From NCBI RefSeq assembly GCF_000719095.1, contig NZ_JOEH01000004.1, positions 310,001-374,000 on the forward strand: a DNA stretch of 64,000 nucleotides, given 5' to 3'. Positions 45,336 through 55,800 of this stretch are shown here, in pieces (position 1 is the first letter of the stretch; every line of letters starts with the position of its first letter). Under the pieces are notes generated by a model. It did not search any database and was not told where the DNA came from. It saw only the letters and a program-made list of their open reading frames with translations. The position numbers and the translations under genes were made by a program. Origin of the DNA: Streptacidiphilus jeojiense (GTDB lineage: Bacteria; Actinomycetota; Actinomycetes; Streptomycetales; Streptomycetaceae).

Positions 45336-47318
45336 TCAGTCCACCTCCGCCACCGCCTGCGAGAACTGCGCCGCGTAGAGCCGCGCGTACGCGCCGCCGG
45401 CCGCCAGCAGTTCGCTGTGGCTGCCCTGTTCGACGATCGCGCCGTTCTCCATCACCAGGATGGTGTCCGCGTCGCGGATGGTGGAGAGCCGGTGCGCGAT
45501 GACGAAGGCCGTGCGGCCGCTGCGCAGGGTGGCCATGGCGCGCTGGATCAGGACCTCGGTGCGGGTGTCCACCGAGCTGGTGGCCTCGTCCAGGACCAGG
45601 ATGGACGGCTCCGCCAGGAACGCCCGGGCGATGGTGATCAGCTGCTTCTCGCCCGCGCTGACGCCCGTCCCCTCGTCGTCGATGACGGTGTCGTAGCCGT
45701 CCGGGAGGGTGCGGACGAAGCGGTCCACATGGGCCGCCTTCGCCGCCTCGACGACCTCCTCGCGGGTTGCTCCGGCCCGGCCGTAGGCGATGTTCTCGGC
45801 GATGGTGCCGCCGAACAGCCAGGTGTCCTGGAGCACCATGCCGATGTTGGCTCGCAGCTCCTCGCGGTCCATCCGGGCCACGTCCACCCCGTCCAGGGTG
45901 ATCCGGCCGCCGGTCACCTCGTAGAACCGCATCAGCAGGTTCACCAGGGTGGTCTTGCCGGCGCCGGTGGGGCCGACGATGGCGACGGTGTGGCCGGGTT
46001 CGGCGGTCAGCGAGAGGTCCTCAATCAGCGGCTTGTCCGCCTGGTAGCGGAAGGCCACGTTCTCGAAGGCGACCTCGCCGCGGAGTTCGGTCGGACGCAG
46101 CGGCTCGACCGGGTCGGGGGCCTGCTCCTCGGCGTCCAGCAGCTCGAAGACGCGTTCGGCGGAGGCGACGCCCGACTGCACCAGGTTGGACATGCTCGCC
46201 ACCTGCGTCAGCGGCTGGCTGAACTGCCGGGAGTACTGGATGAACGCCTGGACGTCGCCGATGGACAGGGCCCCCGAGGCGACCCGCAGGCCGCCGACCA
46301 CGGCCACCAGCACGTAGTTGATGTTGCCGATGAACATCATGCAGGGCTGGATCAGGCCGGAGATGAACTGCGCCTTGAAGCTGGAGGCGTAGAGCTTCTC
46401 GTTCTGCTCCTTGAAGATCTCCGCGGACTCCTCCTGCCGGCCGAAGACCTTGACCAGCGCGTGCCCGCTGTACATCTCCTCGATGTGGGCGTTGAGCCTG
46501 CCGGTGGTCTTCCACTGGGCCACGAACTGCGGCTGGGCCCGCTTGCCGACCCTGGCCGCGACGAAGACCGAGGCCGGCACGCTGATCAGGGCGATCAGCG
46601 CGAGCAGCCAGGAGATGTAGAACATCATCGTCAGCACGCCGACGATGGTGAGCAGCGAGGTGACGATCTGGCTGAGCGTCTGCTGCAGGGTCTGGCCGAT
46701 GTTGTCGATGTCGTTGGTGACCCGGCTCAGCACCTCGCCGCGCGGCTGCTGGTCGAAGTAGCTGAGCGGCAGCCGGCCGATCTTCTCCTCGACGTCGCGG
46801 CGCAGCCGGTTCACCGCGCGCTGCAGGGCGCGGTTGGCCAGCCGGGCCTGGACGATGCCGCAGATGCCGGCGAAGACGTAGATGGCGAGCACCCACAGCA
46901 GCACCGTGCCGACGGCGTGGAAGTCGATGCCGTGGCCGGGGTGGATGTTCATCGCCGACAGCAGGTCGGCCTGCTTGGTCTCGCCCTTTTCCCGCAGTCC
47001 GGCGACCACCTGGGCCTGGCTGGTGCCGGCCGGGATCTGCCGGCCGAAGACCCCGGCCAGGATCAGGTCGGTGGCATGGCCGAGGATCTTGGGGCCGATC
47101 ACCGACAGCGTGACGCTGACCGCGGCCAGCGCCAGCACGGCGGCGATCAGAGCGCGTTCGGGGCGCAGCAGCGCGAGCACCCGCTTGCCGGAGGCCTTGA
47201 AGTGCATGGACTTCTCGACCGGTGCGCCGCCCATGAAGCGTCCCGGGCCCGGCATGGGAGCGGGGCCGCGGCGCTTGGCCGCTGCCGCCGCCTCGGAAGC
47301 CTGTTCGGAGTCGCTCAT
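45336..47318 (-). CDS. ABC exporter half-transporter with canonical catalytic Glu
   Basis: A 660-residue type IV ABC exporter. About six membrane segments ([20 protein letters not shown] onward) are followed by the ATPase domain: Walker [16 protein letters not shown], signature [16 protein letters not shown] and Walker [16 protein letters not shown] with the catalytic Glu. The signature is degenerate (SAGEKQ in place of SGGQ). Its partner has the opposite defect, so together they form one working and one degenerate ATP site, as in heterodimeric exporters such as TM287/288 and BmrCD. The ATG at 47318 overlaps the partner stop. Substrate is probably a drug or lipid. Confidence 0.92.
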   Translation of the reverse strand: MSDSEQASEAAAAAKRRGPAPMPGPGRFMGGAPVEKSMHFKASGKRVLALLRPERALIAAVLALAAVSVTLSVIGPKILGHATDLILAGVFGRQIPAGTSQAQVVAGLREKGETKQADLLSAMNIHPGHGIDFHAVGTVLLWVLAIYVFAGICGIVQARLANRALQRAVNRLRRDVEEKIGRLPLSYFDQQPRGEVLSRVTNDIDNIGQTLQQTLSQIVTSLLTIVGVLTMMFYISWLLALIALISVPASVFVAARVGKRAQPQFVAQWKTTGRLNAHIEEMYSGHALVKVFGRQEESAEIFKEQNEKLYASSFKAQFISGLIQPCMMFIGNINYVLVAVVGGLRVASGALSIGDVQAFIQYSRQFSQPLTQVASMSNLVQSGVASAERVFELLDAEEQAPDPVEPLRPTELRGEVAFENVAFRYQADKPLIEDLSLTAEPGHTVAIVGPTGAGKTTLVNLLMRFYEVTGGRITLDGVDVARMDREELRANIGMVLQDTWLFGGTIAENIAYGRAGATREEVVEAAKAAHVDRFVRTLPDGYDTVIDDEGTGVSAGEKQLITIARAFLAEPSILVLDEATSSVDTRTEVLIQRAMATLRSGRTAFVIAHRLSTIRDADTILVMENGAIVEQGSHSELLAAGGAYARLYAAQFSQAVAEVD

Positions 47319-49048
47319 GCCGCCTCCTCCTCGGTGAGCTGGGAGAGGACGATCTCGCGGTAGGTCTCGTTGCTGTCCATCAACTCGCGGTGGGTGCCGG
47401 TGCCGACGACCTCGCCCTCGTCCAGGACGATGATGCGGTCGGCGTCACGGATGGTGGAGACGCGCTGGGCGACGATGACGACGGTGGCCTCGGCGGTCTC
47501 GTGGGAGAGGGCGGCGCGCAGCCGGGCGTCGGTGGCGTAGTCCAGGGCGGAGAAGGAGTCGTCGAAGAGGTAGATCTCCGGGCGGCGGACCAGTACCCGG
47601 GCGATGGCCAGGCGCTGGCGCTGTCCGCCGGAGACATTGGTGCCGCCCTGCGCGATCGGCGCGTCCAGGCCCTCGGGCAGCGCCTGGACGAAGTCCTTGG
47701 CCTGCGCGGTCTCCAGCGCGGCCCACAGCTCCTCGTCGGTGGCGTCGGGGTTGCCGTAGCGGAGGTTGGTGGCGACGGTGCCGGTGAACAGGTACGGCTT
47801 CTGCGGGACCAGGCCGACGGTCTTCGCCAGCAGCGCCGGGTCCAGGTCGCGCACGTCCACGCCGTCGACCAGCACGCTGCCGTCGGTGGCGTCGGACAGC
47901 CGGGGGATCAGGGTGAGCAGGGTGGTCTTGCCGCTGCCGGTGCTGCCGATCACCGCGGTGGTCTCGCCGGGCCGGGCGCTGATGCTGACATGGCGCAGCA
48001 CCGCCGACTCGGCGCCGGGGTAGCGGAACTCGACGTCCCGCAGCTCCAGGAAGCCGGCCCGGCGCAGTTCGCGGACCGGGGCGAGCGGCGGCAGCACCGT
48101 GGTCTCGGTGTCCAGGACCTCCTCGATGCGCTCGGCGCAGACCTCGGCCCGCGGCACCATCATGAACATGAAGGTCGCCATCATCACCGACATCAGGATC
48201 TGCATCAGATAGCTGAGGAAGGCGGTGAGGGCGCCGATCTGCATCCCGCCGCTGTCGATGCGGTGCGCACCGAACCACATCACCGCGACGCTGGAGATGT
48301 TCACCACCATCATGACCATGGGGAACATCAGCGCCAGCAGCTTGCCGACCTGGACCGCGGTCTCGGTGAGGTCGGCGTTGGCCTCGTCGAAGCGCTCGCG
48401 CTCATGGGTGTCCTTGACGAAGGCGCGGATCACCCGGAGCCCGGTGATCTGCTCGCGCAGGATCCGGTTCACCGAGTCGATCTTGACCTGCATGGCGCGG
48501 AACAGCGGCCGCAGCCGCTTGACGATCATCGCGATGATGATGCCGAGGATCGGGACGATGGCGACCAGCAGCGAGGACAGCGGCACGTCCTGGTTGAGCG
48601 CCAGGATGATGCCGCCGATGCACATGATGGGTGCGGAGACCATCAGCGTGAAGGTCATCAGCACCAGCATCTGGACCTGCTGGACGTCGTTGGTGGAGCG
48701 GGTGATCAGCGAGGGCGCCCCGAAGCGGCCGACCTCGCGGGCGGAGAAGGACTGCACCCGGTCGAAGACCGAGGCGCGGATGTCCCGGCCGAGCGCCATG
48801 GCGGTACGGGCTCCGAAGTACACCGCGCCGACGGCGCAGACGACCTGGGCCACCGTCACGCCCAGCATGATCCCGCCGGTCTGCAGGATGTAGGTGGTGT
48901 CGCCCTTGATCACGCCTTGGTCGATGATGTCGGCGTTCAGGGTCGGCAGGTACAGGGTGGCGATGGTCTGGATCAGCTGCAGCAGCACCAGGACGCCGAT
49001 GGGCCTGGTGTAGGGGCCCAGATGGGCCCGCAGGAGTCGGATCAGCAC
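47315..49048 (-). CDS. ABC exporter half-transporter with degenerate catalytic site
   Basis: A 577-residue partner of the preceding gene. Six membrane segments, then Walker [16 protein letters not shown], a canonical signature [16 protein letters not shown] and Walker [16 protein letters not shown], where Asp replaces the catalytic Glu. Its good signature completes the active ATP site of the other subunit. GTG at 49048 follows TGAGAGA. The order (degenerate subunit first) and four-base overlap are usual for LmrCD/BmrCD-like pairs. The promoter must lie in 49049-49391. Confidence 0.92.
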   Translation of the reverse strand: MLIRLLRAHLGPYTRPIGVLVLLQLIQTIATLYLPTLNADIIDQGVIKGDTTYILQTGGIMLGVTVAQVVCAVGAVYFGARTAMALGRDIRASVFDRVQSFSAREVGRFGAPSLITRSTNDVQQVQMLVLMTFTLMVSAPIMCIGGIILALNQDVPLSSLLVAIVPILGIIIAMIVKRLRPLFRAMQVKIDSVNRILREQITGLRVIRAFVKDTHERERFDEANADLTETAVQVGKLLALMFPMVMMVVNISSVAVMWFGAHRIDSGGMQIGALTAFLSYLMQILMSVMMATFMFMMVPRAEVCAERIEEVLDTETTVLPPLAPVRELRRAGFLELRDVEFRYPGAESAVLRHVSISARPGETTAVIGSTGSGKTTLLTLIPRLSDATDGSVLVDGVDVRDLDPALLAKTVGLVPQKPYLFTGTVATNLRYGNPDATDEELWAALETAQAKDFVQALPEGLDAPIAQGGTNVSGGQRQRLAIARVLVRRPEIYLFDDSFSALDYATDARLRAALSHETAEATVVIVAQRVSTIRDADRIIVLDEGEVVGTGTHRELMDSNETYREIVLSQLTEEEAA

Positions 49049-49223
49049 GCGAGTCTCTCAGGACGAGGGCGGGAGGGGTGGCGGTGGGCCATCGCCCGCA
49101 GGGGTGACGGCGTTACAGGGAGAGCGCTTACAGGCAGAGCATAGACACAATCTGCGTACGCCGTACCCGGTTTTTTCGGCTGCGGTTGGGGCATCGCTCC
49201 AGAACCGTCATCCTAGGTTCCTT

Positions 49224-49352
49224 ACTTGCCGACCGGCAAGTTGCCTGGCCCCCGGTGCGGGATCCGGTCGGCCCGTCCCCGGATTCCCCCCTTACGTACT
49301 GGTCCCGAACGTCCTACTCTGATCATTGCCCGCTAGTTACTCGTGAGTTAAC
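49224..49352. promoter_or_regulatory. Two palindromes in the ABC exporter/acyl-CoA synthetase promoter region
   Basis: ACTTGCCGACCGGCAAGT (49224-49241) is an 18-bp palindrome except for its two central bases. TTACTCGTGAGTTAAC (49337-49352) is a second imperfect one, 40 bp before the synthetase start. The sizes suit TetR-type lipid-responsive repressors. The 343-bp gap 49049-49391 holds no gene. Confidence 0.5.
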
Positions 49353-49391
49353 TACTGTCTCGGCCCGGCCGCTGGGCCCTCGGAGGTAGCC

Positions 49392-51323
49392 GTGAGCCCC
49401 ACCCCCACCGCAGTGACCCCGCAAGCGAAGTCGCTGATCGACAACCGCCCCGACTCGGTGGCCCAGCTGTTCCTGGCCCGGGTGGCGGAGACCCCGGACC
49501 GGGTCGCCTACCGCTACCCGGTGCCGGTGGACGAGCACGCGGCCGACGGTGCGCCGGGTGCGGAGCAGTGGCGCACGATGACCTGGGGCCAGGCCGCGGA
49601 GCAGGTCACCACGATCGCCGGCGGCCTGATGGCGCTGGGCATCCGCCCCGAGGAGCGGGTCGCGATCTCCTGTTCGACCAGGATCGAGTGGATCCTCGCC
49701 GACCTCGGCGTGATGTGCGCGGGCGCGGCCGTCACCGCCGTCTACCCCAGCACCAACGCCGACGAGACCGCCTACATCCTGGCCGACTCCGGCAGCCGGG
49801 CGGTCATCGCCGAGGACGGCGTCCAGCTCGCCAAGATCCTCGGGGTGAGCGGGCAGCTGCCCGAGCTCAAGTACGTGGTCACCGTCGACGGCAGCAGGCC
49901 CGAGGCGTCGCAGCCCGCGCCGGAGGGCGTCGAGGTGCTGACCCTGGCCGAGCTGGAGGAGCGCGGCGCGGCCCACCTCAAGGAGCACCCGGACGCGGTG
50001 CGCGCCACCGTCGCGGCCATCCAGCGCGAGCAGCTGGCCACCCTGATCTACACCTCGGGCACCACCGGCCGGCCCAAGGGCGTGCGGCTGGTCCACGACT
50101 GCTGGTCCTACCAGGCCGCGGCCCAGTCCTGTACCGGGCTGCTCACCGCCGACGACGTGCAGTACCTGTGGCTGCCGCTGTCGCACGTCTTCGGCAAGAC
50201 GCTCACCTCCGGCCACATCCAGCTGGGCTCAGTCACCGCCGTCGACGGCCGGGTGGACCGGATCATCCACAACCTGCCGGTGGTCAGGCCGACCTACATG
50301 GCCTCCGCGCCGCGGGTGTTCGAGAAGGTCTACAACGGCATCGCAGGTCGGGCCAGGGCCGAGGGCGGCGCCAAGTACAAGATCTTCCTCTGGGCCGCCA
50401 AGGTGGCCCGCGACTACGCCCGCACCGGCCAGGAGTCGCTGACGGCGACCGGCACCCGCTCGGTCCCGTTCGGGCTCAGGGTCCAGCACGCCGTCGCCGA
50501 CAAGCTGGTCTACGCCAAGATCCGGGAGGCCTTCGGCGGGCGGATGCGGGCCTGCGTCTCCGGCAGCGCCGCGCTGGCCCCCGAGATCGGTTACTTCTTC
50601 TCCGGCGCCGGCGTGCACATCCTGGAGGGCTACGGCCTCACCGAGTCCAGCGCCGGATCGACCGTCAACCCCGGTGAGGACTACCGGATCGGCACCGTCG
50701 GCACCCCGCTGCCCGGCACCGAGGTGCGGATCGCCGAGGACGGCGAGGTGCTGCTGCGCGGCCCCGGCGTGATGCGCGGCTACCACAACCAGCCGGAGAA
50801 GACCGCCGAGGTGCTGGAGAGCGACGGCTGGTTCCACACCGGGGACATCGGCGAGATCGACAAGGACGGCTTCGTCAAGATCACCGACCGCAAGAAGGAC
50901 ATGTTCAAGACCTCCGGCGGCAAGTACGTGGCCCCCAGCGAGGTCGAGGGCAAGTTCAAGGCGGTCTGCCCGTTCGTCAGCAACATCCTGGTCATCGGCA
51001 ACGGCCGCAACTACTGCACCGCGCTGATCACCCTGGACGAGCCGGTGATCATGCAGTGGGCCGGGGCGCACGGCATGGGCGGCAGGTCCTACGCCGAGGT
51101 CTGCTCCTCGCCGCAGGTGCACGAGCTGATCGACGGCTTCGTGCAGCGGCTCAACGGCGACCTGCAGCGCTGGCAGACCGTCAAGAAGTTCACCGTGCTG
51201 CCCCGGGACCTCGACATCGAGCACGGCGAGCTCACCCCCAGCCTCAAGGTCAAGCGCCCGGTGGTGGAGCGGGAGAACGCCGACGCCATCGCCCGGATGT
51301 ACGAGGGAGCCAACGAGGCCTGA
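49392..51323 (+). CDS. Long-chain fatty acid-CoA ligase (AMP-forming)
   Basis: A 643-residue enzyme of the ANL superfamily that activates fatty acids to acyl-CoA via acyl-AMP. The P-loop LIYTSGTTGRPKGVRL, the A5 motif GYGLTESSAGSTVN, the A7 motif WFHTGDIGEIDKDGF and the hinge ITDRKKDMFKTSGGKYVAPS are all present. The length and spacing match the FadD15-like branch. The GTG at 49392 follows GGAGG by five bases. Palindromes upstream suggest control by a lipid-responsive repressor. It is convergent with lepB. Confidence 0.93.
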   Translation: MSPTPTAVTPQAKSLIDNRPDSVAQLFLARVAETPDRVAYRYPVPVDEHAADGAPGAEQWRTMTWGQAAEQVTTIAGGLMALGIRPEERVAISCSTRIEWILADLGVMCAGAAVTAVYPSTNADETAYILADSGSRAVIAEDGVQLAKILGVSGQLPELKYVVTVDGSRPEASQPAPEGVEVLTLAELEERGAAHLKEHPDAVRATVAAIQREQLATLIYTSGTTGRPKGVRLVHDCWSYQAAAQSCTGLLTADDVQYLWLPLSHVFGKTLTSGHIQLGSVTAVDGRVDRIIHNLPVVRPTYMASAPRVFEKVYNGIAGRARAEGGAKYKIFLWAAKVARDYARTGQESLTATGTRSVPFGLRVQHAVADKLVYAKIREAFGGRMRACVSGSAALAPEIGYFFSGAGVHILEGYGLTESSAGSTVNPGEDYRIGTVGTPLPGTEVRIAEDGEVLLRGPGVMRGYHNQPEKTAEVLESDGWFHTGDIGEIDKDGFVKITDRKKDMFKTSGGKYVAPSEVEGKFKAVCPFVSNILVIGNGRNYCTALITLDEPVIMQWAGAHGMGGRSYAEVCSSPQVHELIDGFVQRLNGDLQRWQTVKKFTVLPRDLDIEHGELTPSLKVKRPVVERENADAIARMYEGANEA

Positions 51324-51333
51324 CGGCCCGTCG

Positions 51334-51353
51334 GTACCGCACCGCTGCGGTAC
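51334..51353. terminator. Two-way terminator after the acyl-CoA synthetase
   Basis: GTACCGCA (51334-51341) pairs with TGCGGTAC (51346-51353) around CCGC, between the two convergent stops. Confidence 0.75.
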
Positions 51354-51362
51354 GCGGCAGCG

Positions 51363-52253
51363 TCAGCCGTCCGCCGCCGGGGAGGAACCGCCCCGGCGGC
51401 GGCGCAGCCACAGGGTCACCGGCACCGCGCCCACCAGCACCACCAGCCCGGTCAGGATGTAGGGCGCGGCGCTGCCGTTCTCCGGCGGCAGCCCGTCCTG
51501 GCCGAAGGTCGACGGCACCGGCAGGGTCGCCCAGTGGCCGACCGGCCAGGCCACCACGAAGGCCCGTCCGACCACGTCCTTCAGCGGCACCAGGCCGCCG
51601 CCGGTGTTGTGCAGCCGCTGGTAGCGGGAGTCCTCGGAGTCGTTGCGGTGGTCGCCCATCACCCAGAGGTAGCCCGAGGGGATCTTCACCGTCCCGACCG
51701 GGTCGTTGTCGCAGGGCGTGGCGCCGGGGTAGATGTAGGGCTCGCTGAGGGCCACCCCGTCGACCGAGACCGGGGCGCCGGCGTTGCACACCACAGTGTC
51801 GCCGCCGACCGCGATCACCCGCTTGATCAGGTCCGCCTCGTTCGCCGAGGGCATCAGCCCGATCCAGCTCAGCACCGACTGCAGGTGCCGCACGGTCGCG
51901 CTGCTGCTGGGCTGCGGCAGCTCGGAGGGGTCCAGCCAGTTGCCCGGGTCGTGGAAGACGATCACCTGGCCGCGCTGCGGGGTCACCCCGAGCCAGGGGC
52001 TGAACTTGTCCACCAGCACCCGGTCGTTCTTCACCAGGGCGTTGTTCATCGAGTCGGAGGGGATGGAGAAGGCCTGCACGAAGAAGGTCTTGATCAGCAC
52101 CGACAGCACCAGCGCGACCACGACCAGCAGCGGCAGCTCCTTCCAGAGCGGGCGGCGCGGCCGCTCCCGCGGTCCGGCCGTCTCCCGGTCCGCCGAAGCC
52201 CCACCCGCGGTCGCCCCGCCCGCCGACACCCCGTCCGCAACCTGCCGGTCCAT
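51363..52253 (-). CDS. lepB: Type I signal peptidase
   Basis: A 296-residue membrane protease that removes signal peptides. The ATG at 52253 follows GGAGG by about nine bases (a longer start at 52289 is possible). One N-terminal membrane segment (LPLLVVVALVLSVLIKTFFV) is followed by the Ser-Lys dyad regions: S68 in SIPSDSM and the Lys in DLIKRVIAVGGD. VMGDHRNDSEDSR is box E. A second hydrophobic segment near the C-terminus (AAPYILTGLVVLVGAVPVTL) is usual in streptomycetes, which hold several such enzymes. This one stands alone, not in the multi-sip cluster after rplS, so it is probably an extra copy. Confidence 0.93.
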   Translation of the reverse strand: MDRQVADGVSAGGATAGGASADRETAGPRERPRRPLWKELPLLVVVALVLSVLIKTFFVQAFSIPSDSMNNALVKNDRVLVDKFSPWLGVTPQRGQVIVFHDPGNWLDPSELPQPSSSATVRHLQSVLSWIGLMPSANEADLIKRVIAVGGDTVVCNAGAPVSVDGVALSEPYIYPGATPCDNDPVGTVKIPSGYLWVMGDHRNDSEDSRYQRLHNTGGGLVPLKDVVGRAFVVAWPVGHWATLPVPSTFGQDGLPPENGSAAPYILTGLVVLVGAVPVTLWLRRRRGGSSPAADG

Positions 52254-52357
52254 CACCACGCCCCCTCCGACACCGACCACACCCATCACCCCAACGAGCG
52301 GGAGTTCCCGGGTGGCGTCCGGGGACGGTGGACAGGGTGGTGCAGGGGGCGGTGGAT

Positions 52358-52897
52358 TCAGCCGCGCCCCACCGGGATGGACCGGGACAGCTCGGCCAGC
52401 AGATCGGCGATCCGGGACGGGCTGTCGCCCGAGGCCGCGCCGTCCTGCTCCAGGGCGCGCAGCCGACGCTCGGCCGCGTCCAGCCCGGCGGCCAGGGCGT
52501 CCAGGCGCCGGCCCTTGCGGTGCAGTTCCACGAAGACGCTGACCTTGGCCCGCAGCACCCAGGGGTCGAAGGGCTTGGTGAGGTAGTCGACCGCGCCGGC
52601 CGAGTAGCCGCGCAGCGCCATGGCGCTGCCGGTCTCCACCCCGGTCAGGAAGACGATCGGCACGTCCTTGGTCTGGTCCAGCCGTTTGATGTGGGCGGCG
52701 GTCTCGAAACCGTCCATGCCCGGCATCATCACGTCGAGCAGCACGACCGCGTACTCGTCGCGGAGCAGCGCCTTGAGCGCCTGCTCCCCGGTGCAGGCGC
52801 GGATCAGCTGCTGGCCGAGCGGGCGCAGCACGGACTCCAGGGCGATCAGGTTCGCCTCCATGTCGTCCACCAGGAGGATGCGGGTCGGCATCGTCAT
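52358..52897 (-). CDS. osaB: OsaB-like response regulator
   Basis: A 179-residue response regulator from the ATG at 52897, which overlaps the kinase stop (ATGA). The receiver domain shows ILLVDDMEANL, the phosphorylation Asp in VVLLDVMMPGMDGFE and the Lys in YLTKPFDP. No DNA-binding domain follows; residues about 125-155 (ELHRKGRRLDALAAGLDAAERRLRALEQ) form a coiled coil. This layout fits OsaB of S. coelicolor, needed for development under salt stress. It must act by protein contact. Confidence 0.82.
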   Translation of the reverse strand: MTMPTRILLVDDMEANLIALESVLRPLGQQLIRACTGEQALKALLRDEYAVVLLDVMMPGMDGFETAAHIKRLDQTKDVPIVFLTGVETGSAMALRGYSAGAVDYLTKPFDPWVLRAKVSVFVELHRKGRRLDALAAGLDAAERRLRALEQDGAASGDSPSRIADLLAELSRSIPVGRG

Positions 52898-55800
52898 CGG
52901 ACTCCCTCGGCGGCGGTACCGGGCACTTCCGCGGCGGTCGCCGTCGCGTCCCCGGTGGCGCTGCCGTCGTCCAGCAGGGTGCACATGACCTCCAGCAGCC
53001 GGTCCAGGTCCACCGGCTTGGGCACGTACTCGGAGGCGCCGGCGTCGATGGCCTTCTCCCGGTCGCCGGGCATGGCCTTGGCGGTCAGCGCGATGATCGG
53101 CAGCTCGGCGAAGCGCGGCATGGCCCGGATGGCGCGGATGGTCTCGTAGCCGTCCATCTCCGGCATCATGATGTCCATCAGCACCAGGGCGGCCTCGTCG
53201 TCGTGCTCCAGCGACTCGATGCCCTCGCGCCCGTTCTCGGCGTAGAGCACCTGCATGCCCAGCCGCCCGAGCACATGGGTGAGCGCGAAGACATTGCGGA
53301 TGTCGTCGTCGACGATCAGTATCGTCCGACCTGCGAGCAGGGTGCCGGCCCGGCCCGCCTGCCACTCGCTCAGCCGGGCCGCGGAGGACCACAGGTCGTG
53401 GTCGTCGTCGCCGCTGCCCCAGTCGCCGGGGGACGTCGGCCGGCCCATTCCGGCGGGCAGTTCGGGTGCCCCCGCGTCGGCGGACCCGGACGGGAGCGCG
53501 GGGGCGTGCTGGTCCGCGCTCCCCGGTTCCGGCGCTCCGGGCGGGACCGGGCACTGGGCCGGTACGTAGAGGGTGAACGCGGACCCCGCGCCCGGCTCGC
53601 TCTGGGCGGTGATCCTGCCGCCGAGCAGCCGGGCGATCTCGCGGCTGATGGACAGTCCGAGGCCGGTGCCGCCGTACTTGCGGCTGGTGGTGCCGTCGGC
53701 CTGCTGGAAGGCCTCGAAGATGACCCGGAGCTTGTCCTGGGCGATACCGATCCCGGTGTCCTCCACCGAGAAGGCGAGCACTCCGCCGGCCGTCCCGCCC
53801 TGCTCGTCGTCGGCGGTGAAGACGCGCAGCCGGACCTCGCCGGCGGAGGTGAACTTCACCGCGTTGGACAGCAGGTTGCGCAGGATCTGCTGGATCCGCT
53901 GCTCGTCGGTGAGCAGCGTGCGCGGCACGTCCCTGGCGACCTCGACCTCGAAGGCCAGCCCCCGGTCCATGGCCAGCGGACGGAAGATGGCGTCCACGTA
54001 GTCCAGCAGCTTCGCCAGCAGCAGGTGCTTGGGACGTACGTCCATCCGGCCGGCCTCGATCTTGGACAGGTCCAGGATGTCGTTGATCAGCTGCAGCAGG
54101 TCGCTGCCGGAGCGGTAGATGGTCTGGGCGTACTTGACCTCCTCGGACGAGAGGTGGCCGTCCATGTTGTCGGCGAGCAGCCGGGCCAGGATCAGCAGCG
54201 AGTTGAGCGGGGTGCGCAGCTCGTGCGACATGTTGGCGAGGAACTCCGACTTGTACTGCGAGGAGGTGGCCAGCAGCGCGGCCTTCTCCTCCAGCGCGGC
54301 GTTGGAGCGGCGCAGCTCGGCCTGCTGCCGCTGGAGCTCGTCGGAGCGGTTCCGCAGCTCCTGGGTGAGCCGCTGCGACTCCGAGAGCAGGGCCTCGGTG
54401 CGGGAGTTGGCGATGATGGTGTTGATCGCGACGCCGATGGTGTTGACGAACTGGTCGAAGAAGGCCAGGTGCACATCGCTGAAGGGGCTGAACGAGGCCA
54501 GCTCGATCACGCCGAGCACCTGGTCCTCGAAGAGCACCGGGAGGACCACGATGCAGGCCGGGGCGGCCTCGCCCAGACCGGAGTTGACCTTGATGTAGTC
54601 GGGCGGCGCCTCGGTGATCAGGATCCGGGTCTTCTCCCGCGCGGCCTGGCCGACCAGGCCGTGCCCGGACCGGCCGGGGGCCTGCGGGGAGCCGTAGCCG
54701 GCGATGAAGGCCAGCGACGCCTCGGGCACGTCGCCGCGTTCGGCCAGGAAGAACGCCCCGTACTGGGCCGAGACCAGCGGGGTCAGCTCACGCAGGATCA
54801 GGTCGGCCACCTCGACCAGGTCGCGGTGGCCCTGCATCAGACCGGCGATGCGGGCCAGGTTGGTCTCCAGCCAGTCCTTGGCCCGGGTGGTCTCGCGGAG
54901 GTTGGCGACCATCAGGTTGACGTTCTTCTTCAGGTCGGCGACCTCGCCCTGCGCCTCCACGGTGATGGCCCGGTTCAGGTCGCCCTGGGCGACCGCGCCG
55001 GCCACCTCGCCGATCGCGCGGACCTGGGTGGTCAGGTTCCCGGCCAGCTCGTTGACCGAGGTGGTGAGCCGCTTCCAGGTGCCGGACACCCCCTCGACCC
55101 GCGCCTGACCGCCGAGTTGGCCCTCGCCGCCGACCTCGCGGGCGACCCGGGTGACCTCGGAGGCGAACGCGGAGAGGGTGTCGACCATGGTGTTGATGGT
55201 CGACTTCAGCTGCAGGATCTCGCCGCGGGCGTCCACGTCGATCTTCTTGGAGAGGTCGCCCTGGGCGACTGCGGTGGCCACCTGGGCGATGTTGCGGACC
55301 TGCCCGGTGAGGTTGTCGGCCATGAAGTTGACGTTGTCGGTGAGGTCCTTCCAGACCCCGGAGACCCCGCGGACCTGGGCCCGGCCGCCGAGCTGGCCTT
55401 CGGTGCCGACTTCGCGGGCCACTCGGGTCACCTCGTCGGCGAAGGCCGAGAGCTGGTCCACCATGGTGTTGATGGTGGACTTCAGCTGCAGGATCTCGCC
55501 GCGCGCGGTGACGTCGATCTTCTTGGAGAGGTCGCCGTTGGCGACGGCGGTGGTGACCTGGGCGATGTTGCGGACCTGGCTGGTGAGGTTGTCGGCCATG
55601 AAGTTGACGTTGTCGTCGACGGTGATCTTCTTGGAGAGGTCGCCGTTGGCGACGGCGGTGGTGACCTGGGCGATGTTGCGGACCTGGCTGGTGAGCTGGG
55701 CGTCGACGGTGATCTTCTTGGAGAGGTCGCCGTTGGCGACGGCGGTGGTGACCTGGGCGATGTTGCGGACCTGGCTGGTGAGTCTTGCGGCTCAGGTCTC

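Noticed and set aside
55516..55782. Regularly spaced 72-bp repeats that could look like a CRISPR array
   Set aside because: They encode HAMP segments in frame within a kinase gene, and the spacing is uneven; no cas gene is present.
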